From Oegoconia quadripuncta (Eukaryota > Arthropoda > Insecta > Lepidoptera > Autostichidae), in assembly GCA_949316235.1 (NCBI GenBank), contig OX438754.1:620001-684000 (forward strand): a stretch of DNA of 64,000 nucleotides, written 5' to 3'. This document shows, one piece after another, positions 13,654 to 21,945 of the stretch. The notes below the pieces were generated by a model, which saw nothing but the letters and a program-made list of their open reading frames with translations, ran no database searches and was not told the origin of the DNA. Positions within the stretch are counted from its first letter, which is position 1. Each line of letters begins with the position of its first letter. The position numbers and the translations under genes were made by a program.

Positions 13654-16385
13654 TCAATCATCAATAACTTTGTCCAATGAGAAAGCGTCAATTTGCTGAG
13701 TTAGCAATTAGTCAACCAATCATGCGGCAGAAGATAATCACATTCACAATGTTCCACATTTCATTCCCAGCTAATAATTTCGTCAGACGGCACAGTAGGC
13801 ATGTGCTATGAGCACAGCGCAGCGGAGGGAGTAGCTGTGGTTAGATTGGCAGAGCGGGCCCTTGCCCGTGCTGAGGTCGCAGATCGGCCAGCCCCACCTC
13901 CAGCCCTGCTGCCAGCACCGCAGGCCATGAAGTGGAATATCACACCAGATGTGCAGAGGGCTATTGAGATGGCTGCTAGGGATTTGGATCGGTGAGTTTT
14001 AAAGACTTCTGAAGATTCCAGTTATTTTCCATCTCATTAGCTACTCGTACACTTTCATTTGCAGAGGAGGAATCCGTTTCCAACTTCTTTTGCCATTTTC
14101 TCTTTAATTAGTGACCCAAAGTATTGATAAAAGTCAGGTTTGGCACCATAGGCGCAGCAGTGTTGAGCACCACTGTTGAGTCTTGCTTATCTATCTTATA
14201 CCCATAAACATCCTCAACCCTACAAAAGCTACGAATCAAGTTTACGCTGAAATTCAAAGATGATCATCGTAAAATTAGTTTTCTTCCTTGTTTCAGTGCT
14301 ATTGCAAATTTAGACTTCAAGGTGTACACGTACAAGAGCTACGGACGCGAGTTCATGAAGTCTTGCCGCACCAGTCCTGACGTCTACATCCAGCTCGCTC
14401 TTCAGTACACATACTACAAGTACGTATACTTACTCCTTGAGAAAACTTTAAGTTTTAAAATACAGGTCTAGCGAAACGGGTATGGACACTAACCAATCAG
14501 TGGGAGACTCGCAACTGAATAAGTTATTGTAGCATACTTCATTCAATCTTCTCTTACACAGAAGATTGCATTTGTCGATTCTTGCATTAAAATACGGTAC
14601 TTAGTTTGACATTATTGTAAATGTAGACCATTTATTATTCTTTAAAATCTGGAATTTGATACCATACTGTTATTTTTCCGCTTGTTTCTTCCGCTGGCAC
14701 TTGTTAACAGTCTTTCAATAGGAAATCATATAATTGAATGTTGAATCCAGATTGTACGGGTACCTAGTATCAACATACGAGTCAGCGTCCCTCCGACGCT
14801 TCCGCAACGGTCGCGTGGACAACATCAGGTCGGCTCACAGCGCGGCTTGCGCGTGGGCAGCGGCCATGTGCACTGCTGAGACACCGCCGCTCAACGACGC
14901 GGGCGATGACGGCCAGAAGAAGGTCTCCTTCAATCTTTATGGGGTGAGGAATCAACGCGAAGTAGAATTTAGTAAAATTCTTGGATTTTACATGCGATAC
15001 TCAACAGCCTTCTCCGATTTTGCCGGACTAACAGTTCGTTTGAGCGATAAATCCCTTAGTAGCCTCTTAATTGTTATCAATTTTTCATTGTCGGTCAGCA
15101 TGTCACATTATTATTTATGTCTGCTACATAAATTTATACCCGGAATGATGCCCCTTTGCCTTCCTTTCCTGTAAATATCTGTAAATATAATCCATTGATT
15201 TTACTGGCAGGGTGACTCCAAAAAAATCACTAAACACGACCAAATATTTCTGTATTTGGAAGCTTTTTGTAGCGCAAATAAAACCTACACATTCTATATC
15301 TAAATAAACATAATATTTTCAGGTTATGCCTCTTCTGGATTTGCCGTTAAATTTTATTTTATGATTCCCATAGGAACAAAAGAAGTTGGAAATGTTTGAA
15401 GAGGCGGCCCGTAAGCAGACAGCGATCATGGAAGCCAACATTCTGGGCCGGGGCATCGATAACCACCTACTGGGGCTCAGGGAAGCCGCACGAGAGACTC
15501 TGGGGGAGCTGCCTCCGCTATTCACCGACGACACATACAAGCGTATGATAGAATACAGACTTAGCACCAGTCAGGTAGGTCTTATCTTCCACCAACGAAG
15601 CCTATTCTAGTCCTCTATTGACCGCTTGCTGGTAATCTTGCTGTGGAACGGACTTCCGGCAGCGATATTCCCGAACGAGTACGACATTGGAACCTTCAAG
15701 AAACGAGCCTACACCTTCCTCAAAGGCCGGCAACGCATCTGTGACCCTTTTGGTGTTGCGGGTGTCCATGGGCGGCGGTGATTGCTTTCCATCAGGTGAC
15801 CCGCAAGCTCGTTTGCCGCCCTCTCATATAAAAAAAAAAAAAATCTGCATCCTCTCTTTCTCTATAGAACTAGTAATAAAGTACGTGGGTAGTAGTGGCC
15901 GACCGAATTTTTGGTTTCGGCTGATTGTTGGCCGGCCGCGCCGAAACTCCCTTTATATCTAATCTAAGTGTTGATTTTTGACAGAGTTTACTTGTACCAG
16001 GAGGGCCCGCTCTTCCATATCATCTAAATGTTACATTGAAAATAAACTTATGTTGGTTGGAAACAATCGTATCGACTACGTTTATATGAATGGAAGGTGT
16101 TGGCGACATCAATCAGTTATCCACCAGGTGAAATGCTTGTTTTGTTATACCATGATCTAAACTGTGCAGGTGACAACTACAACAGAAGGCACCTTCATGG
16201 GCTACGGGGCCGTCGTCCCAGATGGCTACGGCTGCAGCTACAACCCCAAGAAGGAGTCCATCATCTTCTGTATCTCTTCCTTCACGTCCTCCAGCGTGAC
16301 CAACACAGAAGCTTTCCGGCAAGCTCTTGAGGAGGCCTTGGACTCCATGAAACTCATGTTCCAGCATAGAAAAGTCGAAAACTAA
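1879..16385 (+). CDS. ChAT: Choline O-acetyltransferase (multi-exon gene, 3' part)
   Basis: Transfers acetyl from acetyl-CoA to choline to make acetylcholine in cholinergic nerve terminals. Exons: 1879-2054, 3769-3949, 7594-7771, (8056-8106 optional), 8248-8426, 13771-13991, 14297-14419, 14751-14943, 15374-15574, 16170-16385. All junctions are GT/AG and join in one frame. Seen in the translation: the catalytic histidine in YEHSAAEG, the [19 protein letters not shown] block and the C-terminal VVPDGYG..YNP and IIFCISSF blocks of the carnitine/choline acyltransferase family. The [12 protein letters not shown] and [14 protein letters not shown] segments match choline rather than carnitine acetyltransferases. 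The 5' exons, and any vesicular acetylcholine transporter nested in the first intron as is usual for this locus, would lie left of the window. Reading frame intact. Confidence 0.93.
2128..2537. mobile_element. About 440-bp MITE family, copy 2
   Basis: Starts GTCCTTACCTATGAAATTGG and ends with the inverse CCAATTTCATAGGTAAAGAC. No coding frame. The CAGGGCGTCCC foldback begins directly at its right end. Confidence 0.75.
2540..3404. mobile_element. 865-bp foldback/MITE with about 275-bp inverted arms
   Basis: Arms 2540-2816 and 3131-3404 are near-perfect inverted copies; both ends are CAGGGCGTCCC and each is flanked by TA, as for Tc1/mariner-like elements. The 0.3-kb centre holds no transposase. 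Each arm includes GGTTCGATTCCC, which looks like a tRNA B box. A single related arm lies at 26107-26330. Confidence 0.85.
3769..3949 (+). CDS. ChAT: ChAT exon
   Basis: Acceptor TTTTGCAG, donor TAT|GTGAGC; enters in phase 2 and leaves in phase 0. Translates as [20 protein letters not shown] followed by [20 protein letters not shown] and LVVVACRNY. The GQPLCM..(F/Y)Y..L...R.P segment is conserved in choline acetyltransferases. It joins to 7594 across a 3.6-kb intron filled with SINEs. Confidence 0.9.
4300..4455. repeat. Interspersed repeat (also at 30120-30320)
   Basis: ATAAAGTGAGCATTTCCCGC, GGGATAAACATATTAAACAT and GAGGCGAAGCCGCGGGCGG recur, longer, at 30120-30320 (AGCAGTTCCCGCGGGATAAA). A common phrase of lepidopteran retroelement 3' regions. 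Confidence 0.55.
5666..5935 (-). mobile_element. tRNA-derived SINE, family A
   Basis: Full-length-looking copy: TATCCTTAGACATACACACA, GCGCCATCTAGTTCCACAGT, then GGGATTCGAACTCGCAACC and ACTACATCAAACAGGTCGTC. Confidence 0.75.
6100..6630. repeat. Repeat shared with 54411-54600, split by a SINE
   Basis: AATATGGGGTTATAAATTTT and GGAATGATAAAGACCC on the left and AATTGGGGCGTATCGGCTTT on the right match 54411-54600 (AAATATGGGGTTATATTTTT ... TTGGAGTGTATCGGCTTTTT). The SINE 6290-6560 sits between. Confidence 0.55.
6290..6560 (+). mobile_element. tRNA-derived SINE, family A
   Basis: Head GGTGAAGTGGTTAGAAACTC and B box GGTTCGAATCCCGC, end GACCTAGATGGCGCTGTGTG. The head is not a usable tRNA: stems are poor and there is no clear anticodon arm. 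Confidence 0.75.
7594..7771 (+). CDS. ChAT: ChAT exon
   Basis: Acceptor GCTTTCCAG, donor AAAG|GTAATT. Reads [20 protein letters not shown] and onward to [20 protein letters not shown], the conserved G-L-L-T-S-x-G-R segment before the choline-binding half. Leaves in phase 1, which fits both the small exon at 8056 and the exon at 8248. A shorter call starting at an internal ATG would wrongly drop [12 protein letters not shown]. Confidence 0.9.
8056..8106 (+). CDS. ChAT: Possible 51-nt ChAT micro-exon (17 residues)
   Basis: Between two secure ChAT exons, a 51-nt stretch bounded by TTAAAG and GAAG|GTACTC is open in the required phase (1 in, 1 out) and would insert [17 protein letters not shown]. 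Exons 7771 and 8248 also join in frame without it, so it is either an optional exon or chance. The acceptor is weak, with a pyrimidine stretch around 8028-8044. The vertebrate enzyme has no insertion here. Confidence 0.45.
8248..8426 (+). CDS. ChAT: ChAT exon
   Basis: Acceptor CGTACAG, donor GTACAG|GTTAGT. Encodes [40 protein letters not shown] and [19 protein letters not shown], matching the family's (I/E)..C(I/L)..CLD...N(R/W).DK segment just before the catalytic exon. It ends in phase 0 and joins 13771 across an intron holding a LINE. Confidence 0.92.
8427..8750 (+). other. ChAT intron segment 5' of the LINE
   Basis: Intron sequence between the donor at 8427 and the apparent LINE 5' end. 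I see no coding sequence, RNA gene or recognisable repeat in it. Confidence 0.5.
8848..10041 (+). CDS. LINE ORF1 protein (zinc finger, coiled coil, FP-like domain)
   Basis: 397-residue intact frame; the RNA-binding, particle-forming protein of the retrotransposon. Residues 6-57 contain a Cys/His array of PHD-like spacing (CGKC..C..C..FHFSC..CMCC). About 160-240 is a heptad-rich coiled coil ([20 protein letters not shown] and following). About 240-397 ([20 protein letters not shown] on) resembles the FP25K-like C-terminal domain common in insect LINE ORF1 proteins. The first ATG follows a short leader. The family assignment is from memory, without a search. Confidence 0.8.
   Translation: MFTSDCGKCSEAVGHGPNCAKCNQIFHFSCGGITERGYDRLGASRNAWLCMCCKDKNRESLSMDDSVIAPTNANAPGNHRFSSGLCLDVSYRDRILHSPKLDESAISTVCGIPERCGSSSEVKLDTPFLTPEIQIPLIDQDEQLPSTNLSMDFFRDMATKINSLHAQFGVIQSMHEDLAQVKSDVGDLKTTLTSRVDEITERVNSLESRVLEVDSLKSQIAELKNTVVDLHNERNKNEQWVRRSNIQINGIPQKEGENLVLIVKNLARLCDYPLSPSCDIDFVTRVAVKSDLTGRKMVKPIIVKMQSRYKKDDFLARIRKIKYISVSDLGFPGETNKIYINDHLSSFNKYLLQQAKAKAKEKSYAYCWVRNCTVMVRRVDKSPVLFITSEEDLKKIV
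10042..10705 (+). other. LINE spacer between ORF1 and ORF2
   Basis: AT-rich spacer within the LINE. A frame of 212 codons stays open at 10077-10715 and ends 10 nt inside ORF2. Its product is rich in Tyr, Leu, Phe and Ile and matches no domain I know, so I treat it as probably non-coding. Confidence 0.5.
10706..11371 (+). pseudogene. LINE ORF2 5' part: AP-endonuclease domain, broken
   Basis: Start of ORF2, encoding the target-nicking APE-type endonuclease. Visible motifs are [13 protein letters not shown] (metal-binding Asn), [10 protein letters not shown] (Glu), a [10 protein letters not shown] segment and [12 protein letters not shown] (Asp/Asn). The domain runs on to [12 protein letters not shown] and then hits a stop, just where the linker to the reverse transcriptase should begin. 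The next frame resumes in the linker ([13 protein letters not shown]), so sequence has been lost around 11350-11375. Confidence 0.85.
11326..13233 (+). pseudogene. LINE ORF2 3' part: reverse transcriptase
   Basis: Open for 635 codons. Reverse transcriptase motifs in order: [15 protein letters not shown], the [17 protein letters not shown] core with a catalytic Asp, [20 protein letters not shown], and [10 protein letters not shown] with the catalytic Asp pair, followed by the thumb and a C-terminal segment ending at TGA 13231. No RNase H domain is seen. The frame begins in the endonuclease/RT linker and overlaps the endonuclease frame, so it is the 3' fragment of one interrupted ORF2. The RT core looks undamaged. 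Confidence 0.87.
13609..13643 (+). terminator. LINE polyadenylation signal and poly-A tail
   Basis: AATAAA at 13609-13614 followed by an A run of about 27 nt at 13617-13643. The uninterrupted A run suggests a fairly recent insertion. Confidence 0.8.
13771..13991 (+). CDS. ChAT: ChAT exon with the catalytic histidine
   Basis: Acceptor CATTCCCAG, donor GATCG|GTGAGT. Encodes [20 protein letters not shown]; the histidine codon at 13813-13815 is the general base of carnitine/choline acyltransferases. Next comes a variable Ala/Pro-rich stretch ([16 protein letters not shown]), then [20 protein letters not shown]. The exon starts upstream of the ATG at 13801, because the [10 protein letters not shown] part is conserved. 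Confidence 0.93.
14297..14419 (+). CDS. ChAT: ChAT exon
   Basis: Acceptor TTGTTTCAG, donor CTACAA|GTACGT. Reads [20 protein letters not shown] and [16 protein letters not shown], the conserved (Y/F)G..F.K....SPD.(F/Y)IQ.ALQ..Y segment. The AA at its 3' end plus the A opening the next exon make the Lys of YYK-LYG, which fixes the donor. Confidence 0.92.
14751..14943 (+). CDS. ChAT: ChAT exon: STYESAS substrate-binding block
   Basis: Acceptor GAATCCAG, donor TATGGG|GTGAGG. Encodes [40 protein letters not shown] and ending KVSFNLYG. The Ser-Thr-Tyr...Ser motif contacts substrate in this family. The [12 protein letters not shown] sequence is the clearest argument for choline over carnitine acetyltransferase. 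The frame runs open past the donor to 15174, but that part is intronic. Confidence 0.93.
15374..15574 (+). CDS. ChAT: ChAT exon
   Basis: Acceptor TTCCCATAG, donor CAG|GTAGGT, phase 0 on both sides. Reads [40 protein letters not shown] and ending [13 protein letters not shown]. The [12 protein letters not shown] motif and the LSTSQ immediately before the C-terminal substrate-binding block are family hallmarks. Confidence 0.93.
15606..15843 (+). mobile_element. 3' end of a LINE in the last ChAT intron
   Basis: Sense fragment starting in the C-terminus of a retrotransposon polyprotein ([20 protein letters not shown] followed by [12 protein letters not shown]), then a short 3' UTR ending in an A run at 15831-15842. 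The W..LP......(D)..FK....(Y/F)L pattern is the usual C-terminal tail of insect CR1/Jockey-type reverse transcriptase ORFs. Strongly 5'-truncated. Confidence 0.7.
16170..16385 (+). CDS. ChAT: ChAT terminal exon
   Basis: Acceptor AACTGTGCAG, stop TAA at 16383-16385. Encodes [40 protein letters not shown] and an acidic/amphipathic tail ending HRKVEN. The T-x-x-(G/C)-(F/Y)-G-x-V-V-P-(D/N)-G-Y-G block closes the choline/carnitine pocket. Length and end match the family; nothing is missing. Confidence 0.93.
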   Translation: MTTTTEGTFMGYGAVVPDGYGCSYNPKKESIIFCISSFTSSSVTNTEAFRQALEEALDSMKLMFQHRKVEN

Positions 16386-16425
16386 AATGTTTCCACATAC
16401 ACACACACATTCAATTGCGTGGAAG

Positions 16426-16431
16426 AATAAA
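16426..16431 (+). terminator. Likely ChAT polyadenylation signal
   Basis: AATAAA 41 nt after the ChAT stop codon. It would give a very short 3' UTR. Further A/T-rich signals occur downstream, so other cleavage sites are possible. Confidence 0.5.
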
Positions 16432-17390
16432 TATATCTACAGCTTATGTGTGAGTAGATAATTATAGCTGTGTCCACAGTAAGTCCTTGAGCGATGATCT
16501 CGTCTAGTCCTGCGCGTTCTAATTAAAGAAATATATTATATATAACAGACATTTATACATTCTACGAGTATCAGATGATATCTGGAAAAATATTTGGGCC
16601 TTATTTCACAAAGCTTGTTAAAACTTTATCCATTGTGAAGTTAAGTTTGTACATCCATTTTATGTAATTACAAATTTAACTCTACGGTCACACTTATATA
16701 TAAAGGACCTTAGGTTAATGACACAGAGACCTCGTTGTAAACATTTCTTAATGTCGAAATGGTTTTACGCACATTAAAAATTAAGGAAATGCATACATAT
16801 CATTAAAAGATTTAATAAATTAAGGGGTAATGTTTAATTAAATATTCGTACATATTTGTACATGATTGGTAGGTAAAGGAGAATTATATGAATATCTAAC
16901 TATATTACAAATGTTGATGTATTAGAAAACTATTACTAAACTAGAATGTATTAGAAAAATGTTTTTAATTCATTAAAATGATAATTATGCCTGCTTAAAT
17001 ATATATATATATATATATTAAAATTATAAAATTTTATTGTGAATATGCAATGCATCATACATAACGTAATGCTTTATAGAGAAATATAATTTCCTCAACC
17101 TTATATTGCTTAGATAAATTAGTTATATTACATAAAAATTATAATGTTTATCGAATTGTTGCCGTGATCTCTGAGTCTTATGTCAATTAGTTGAAGCGCG
17201 ACGCAGTCGCCATTTTGTATTTTAAAAGTAGTTGAGTTTTTTTAAGGCGAGACATAAACTAACGGACTGTCATTTTAATCGGTGATATACTAGACATTTT
17301 ACAAACATAATGTTTTTGAAATCATGCCATCGTCAAACTGGACGTGTTGCATTCTAGCCGTCCTCAAATAGGACGTAGGTACTCGTATTG

Positions 17391-17575
17391 AAACCTAACT
17401 ATAATCAAACATGACATATTGTAACCTAGCTATAATCAAACACGATGTGTTTCAACCTAGCTATAATGAAACGGATGTGTTGCAAGCAAGTTATCATTAA
17501 ACATGATCTTTTACAAGCTAGTCATCAAACAGGCGGTGTGCAACCTAGCCTTCATCAAACATGACAATTACCACA
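17391..17575. repeat. Degenerate tandem repeat, about 31-bp unit
   Basis: Six diverged copies of ACCTAGCTATAATCAAACA followed by YGATGTGTTGCA. About 1 kb downstream of the ChAT stop. Confidence 0.65.
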
Positions 17576-17581
17576 CCAATG

Positions 17582-17725
17582 GATCACGTATTGTCTTGCC
17601 CCGCGTGTCCTGACACTTGCACCTTTGCCGACCACCTTAACGCCACAGAGGCTGGTTAGAGTGGCTAAGTTTTGGTGCAATAAAATTTGAAACTTGCCTC
17701 GACACGAAAAGAAGAAGACCACAGC
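17582..17725 (+). mobile_element. LINE 3' tail fragment (same family as 49440-50135)
   Basis: GGATCACGTATTGTCTTGCC through AAATTTGAAACTTGCCTCGA and a GAAGAAGA end match the end of the 49.4-kb copy with a few changes and a small deletion. It lies 1.2 kb downstream of ChAT. Confidence 0.75.
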
Positions 17726-19528
17726 TATCTATAATAATTCCTATAAGGATGAATAGTTTTTGTCTAGCCTTAAAAGTATATACCTAGCTAATATTTATCT
17801 GAAAATCGAATTGTTTGTGCACAAGTTAGTGTAGCCTCTACCTACCTACTTATTTAGATTTTAGTGTTTTAGACGACATTTATAAAATACCTAATGCTTA
17901 ATGTTCTACTTAATGTCTACATTTACCTTGGAAAGGATGTTTGTAAAGTATGGGTAGGATATCAAGATTCAGTTACGTAAAGTACTGTTCACACAATTGC
18001 GAGCGATCTATCATTGATATGGATCTGACACCCGAAGGGATGTGGAAACATTAAAAAAACTAAAGTGTAATGATTTTGAATTTACAGATTCACATTCTGC
18101 AAACCTTACTTAATATAAAATTTTCAAAAAATTATAGCCGGGTAATGCCAAAATATTATGCAAAACAAATATTTAAATACAAACTGAGGACAGTTCATCC
18201 AAACACCCGTCCAAAGACTAGCTAGCGCTAGATACGGCATGAAGCGGAAAACACACGGCTTTAAAATTTACGAATACCACATAAATCTCCTTTGTTTGCA
18301 TCCGTGGTGATACTTTATCTTCCTATACAGCATACTACAATATTTTAAATACCAAGGTAACAAAAAACGTAATCCCTTTCGTGTGATCTGTATCTTACCT
18401 TAAAATTTACAGCGTCAAATTTGTGGGCGATGCGTCTGAGGCGGGGTGTGAGGAAAGATCTACGATGGGGGATTTAAGGCTCGCGGGGAGGCGGAAACTA
18501 ATATATTCCCCACCAAACTAGCGATTGTCGAGCGTCAGCGTCATGCTGGGATCAATGACACGATTACGTTGTATATTGTATTTGTCGATAAAATCGCTGC
18601 ACTATCATCGCGTGAATAAGTAACGCGATGCGTCTGGGGGCTCTTAGGGCGTCCGCTCTGTAGTGCGACACACGCCAGCGTATTCCAACAACGAGCGTTA
18701 AAGACACTGAACAGGGTCACTAGTAAATTATATTCTCCGCTCAGCTTAAAGGATGCTAATTAAAAATGCAAATTGTCTCGTAACTCTATGTAGAGAAGAC
18801 CTACAACCGATTTTATGCCGCTGGAACCCGCGCGTTTTACTGCTCTGCGCAGTGGACGCCCTTAAGGAAGTGCTTCCTCGCCCCCGCCAACGTATCTCGC
18901 ACAAAGTTGACAGCCTATAGCAAATTATAATGATCCATCTAGCATATTGCTAACTTGGTACATGGGATTGATTGTATAGTATAACGGAAAGCCTTCGCAA
19001 AGTGTAAGGTACATGTAGAAACCAACCAAAGTGAGCTGTTACATTGTTTAGAGCTTTATACATCTTGACTGTTACTCGTCTATTTATACATTTGTTGATA
19101 TTTAAGTATACCTAAGTATTATTTTTGTAGATTGTTTAAAAATTTAAGTAAGTGCCATTATTATTGCTTTCTCTCATATAACTGTAGGTCATTATTATGA
19201 CAATTCTGCAGAGAATAGTGACGCCGTTTGATCCAGTTTAGTGATACCAATCCCGCTTGGGGTAAATATCTGATAAAAACAAACTTTTATCTACATGGGT
19301 CATAATTACGTAAATAAATATTTATGTATGTTTATCCGTTATCTAGTATCCATAGCTTTGTCTAGTTTTGAACTAGATAATTGTTATAAATATCAGAAAT
19401 ATTTACTTATTATATCAAAAACAATAAAGCAAACAGACAAATCGAATTTGTGAAGACGAATTTAAAATAATCTTTTTAAATAAGCCGGCCACTTTTTAAA
19501 TTTTAAATAAGCCGGCCTTGCGGATGCT

Positions 19529-19576
19529 CGACAGACTAAGTAACTTAGGTATCTATCTAAGTTACTTAGTCTGTCG
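19529..19576. repeat. Perfect hairpin, 20-bp arms, 8-nt loop
   Basis: CGACAGACTAAGTAACTTAG (19529-19548), loop GTATCTAT, then its exact inverse. Just left and right, AATAAGCCGGCC occurs at about 19479, 19506 and 19629, with TTGCGGA following two of them. Purpose unknown. Confidence 0.85.
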
Positions 19577-21448
19577 GGCACGTTCCTAATTCTGATCCAT
19601 GTCTTGTCACAAATCAACTTGTCCGTTAAATAAGCCGGCCTTGCGGAGTCCTTCTTTTTCGAAGATAAAAATTGCAGGAGGATGTAATATGCACAACTTC
19701 CTTTATAAATATATAATATTGCTTGCCTAACCTCTCTCTGTTTCACACAACATAAATGCAGAGAATCCATTTTCAGGATCTTTAATCTCATTAGAATTCT
19801 AATACTTAAATAACGTAGACGTCCTATGCAATGTTTAGCTATTGATGTGCTAGACTCCATTATATTAAATAATTATATTATTGGACGCATCAAGAGCGGA
19901 TCCAGCTCTCAAATGATGGAGGACAGGGGTCACAATTAGCTTCTTTCTTTTCCGATCTTATTATTAATAAATATACTTACCATCAATATGATATCCAATC
20001 ATCAGTGCATCCAACAAACACGCTACTGGACAGATGATTAATTTTGACCGATAGAAAATAGTAGCAAAGATGACTCTATTTTAAATTAAAAATTAAGCTT
20101 CCAAATTTAGCTGGAATATTATATGACTGGTTGATAAATACATAGCTTTGACTTTTGTTTTTTTTATAATCTTTATTTTTATCAGTTTTTCACGATTCCA
20201 CCCGCAGGTAGTTCTCGTAACAGCCACCATAGAAAGTGGATCCCTATATATTTTCGCGCGAATTTGGAATAGCTTCTAAGTCAATTGCCGTCATTTCTGG
20301 AATTAACCTTGCTAAAAAAGAAATCAGAGAGAAAAAAGACAATCTTCTTTGTTTCAACAACAAAACAATCAGATACAAAATTACTCGTTTCTGAAGAGCG
20401 CAGGCGCGATCAGACCGTTGGGAACGACTGTCGATTGTCACGCTATACTTTGTTGAGTGCACGTCACATTTTCCATTTATACCTAACTGCATATCTTGCC
20501 CCAGAGTCATGACCCCCAAAACGACCTCCCTGGATCCACCATTGGTGCCCATTTATCATAATCGTGTAAGAAATAAATTGTCAATGCTGTGGTGATATCA
20601 TAATATTTAGATTTTGTAATATAAGTTTTGTGTCAAGTTTGTAGTACGGAATGTTGGTTTTGACGAAGGTTTGTTAAATTTGGGATGATGTTTATTGAAG
20701 GTTTAGAATTTTTAATATTTATTAGATATAAGGTAGGTATATAGTGTCTGACAAGTTAGTAGAGACACTTCCGTTTTTGAATAAGACCCGAAAGGACACT
20801 TGTCCTTCTGAATTTCGCCTGTCACTTCTAATACTTTTACATTCAATTCATTATGACAATAGCTCAAGAAAATATTCATCAAGATGCCACTATACTTTAA
20901 TTAGTACAATGTTTTTGTGAAATTCAACTTCATTTATTACCTACCTTGATTATTTTAATATTACAACAATAATCAATAACATTTAAGTATATTACCAATT
21001 AAAAACAAATAAATTAATTAAATACACAAATAAATGCACATACAAATAGAATTAAGCAGGTTTTACATATACCTAAATTCCTTGTAAACAAACATTAGAG
21101 GAAAGGAAATCTTGTATTTTCATTCCAATGAAGAAACTAACATGATCGGCAAATGTATTGAATAGTGTCAACATAATTCAAAATAAATAACTTTAGGGGA
21201 CAATATTTAATATCTTACTGTAAACTTATGAGGCAGCAAAAATCAAATTGAAATAAAATAAAACATAACCTAAATTGAAAATATAGAAACCCCCGAGAAA
21301 ATAAACAAAGAATCTTTCCGCTAGATCTTAAATTTCGAAAACACCACAGTTCAATTGGACCACGCATTGTTGAGATAGTCCGGACAAAGACTGGATACAC
21401 ATAACGCCATCAAACACATGACACCCATCGTTTTCCGTCGGGGGTTAA

Positions 21449-21945
21449 AAATAAGGACGAATGTAACATATGACAATGTAGGCGACCGTACGCAGAACAT
21501 TGGAATCAGTATTCATTTACCATCACCGTTTGAATAATAATTAGTTAAAATAAGGACGAATGTAACATATGACAATGTAGGCGACCGTACGCAGAACATT
21601 GGAATCAGTATTCATTTACCATCACCGTTTGAATAATAATTAGTTAAAATAAGGACGAATGTAACATATGACAATGTAGGCGACCGTACGCAGAACATTG
21701 GAATCAGTATTCATTTACCATCACCGTTTGAATAATAATTAGTTAAAATAAGGACGAATGTAACATATGACAATGTAGGCGACCGTACGCAGAACATTGG
21801 AATCAGTATTCATTTACCATCACCGTTTGAATAATAATTAGTTAAAATAAGGACGAATGTAACATATGACAATGTAGGCGACCGTACGCAGAACATTGGA
21901 ATCAGTATTCATTTACCATCACCGTTTGAATAATAATTAGTTATA
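21449..21945. repeat. Minisatellite: five 99-bp units
   Basis: ATAAGGACGAATGTAACATA starts at 21451, 21550, 21649, 21748 and 21847, exactly 99 bp apart; the units look identical by eye. No coding frame spans it. Intergenic. Confidence 0.92.

Larger units (their letters stand above)
16432..21448. other. Intergenic, gene-poor
   Basis: AT-rich DNA 3' of ChAT. Apart from the LINE tail, tandem repeat, hairpin and SINE fragment listed separately, I see no supported gene. 18400-18900 is GC-richer and repeats GATGCGTCTG twice, but has no long frame. Confidence 0.6.

Noticed and set aside
14944..15174. Extension of the ChAT exon past 14943
   Set aside because: A GTGAGG donor at 14944 and the correct-phase continuation at 15374 show the rest is intron.
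1879..16385. Carnitine O-acetyltransferase instead of ChAT
   Set aside because: The catalytic YEHSAAEG motif resembles carnitine acetyltransferases, but [26 protein letters not shown] and IIFCISSF fit choline acetyltransferase better.
16113..16406. 97-codon - strand frame
   Set aside because: Antisense shadow of the terminal ChAT exon.
18400..18900. GC-richer patch as a promoter or CpG island
   Set aside because: No adjacent exon, start codon context or conserved element could be seen; it may be an old repeat.
21449..21945. CRISPR array
   Set aside because: The units are contiguous 99-bp repeats without spacers in a eukaryotic setting.
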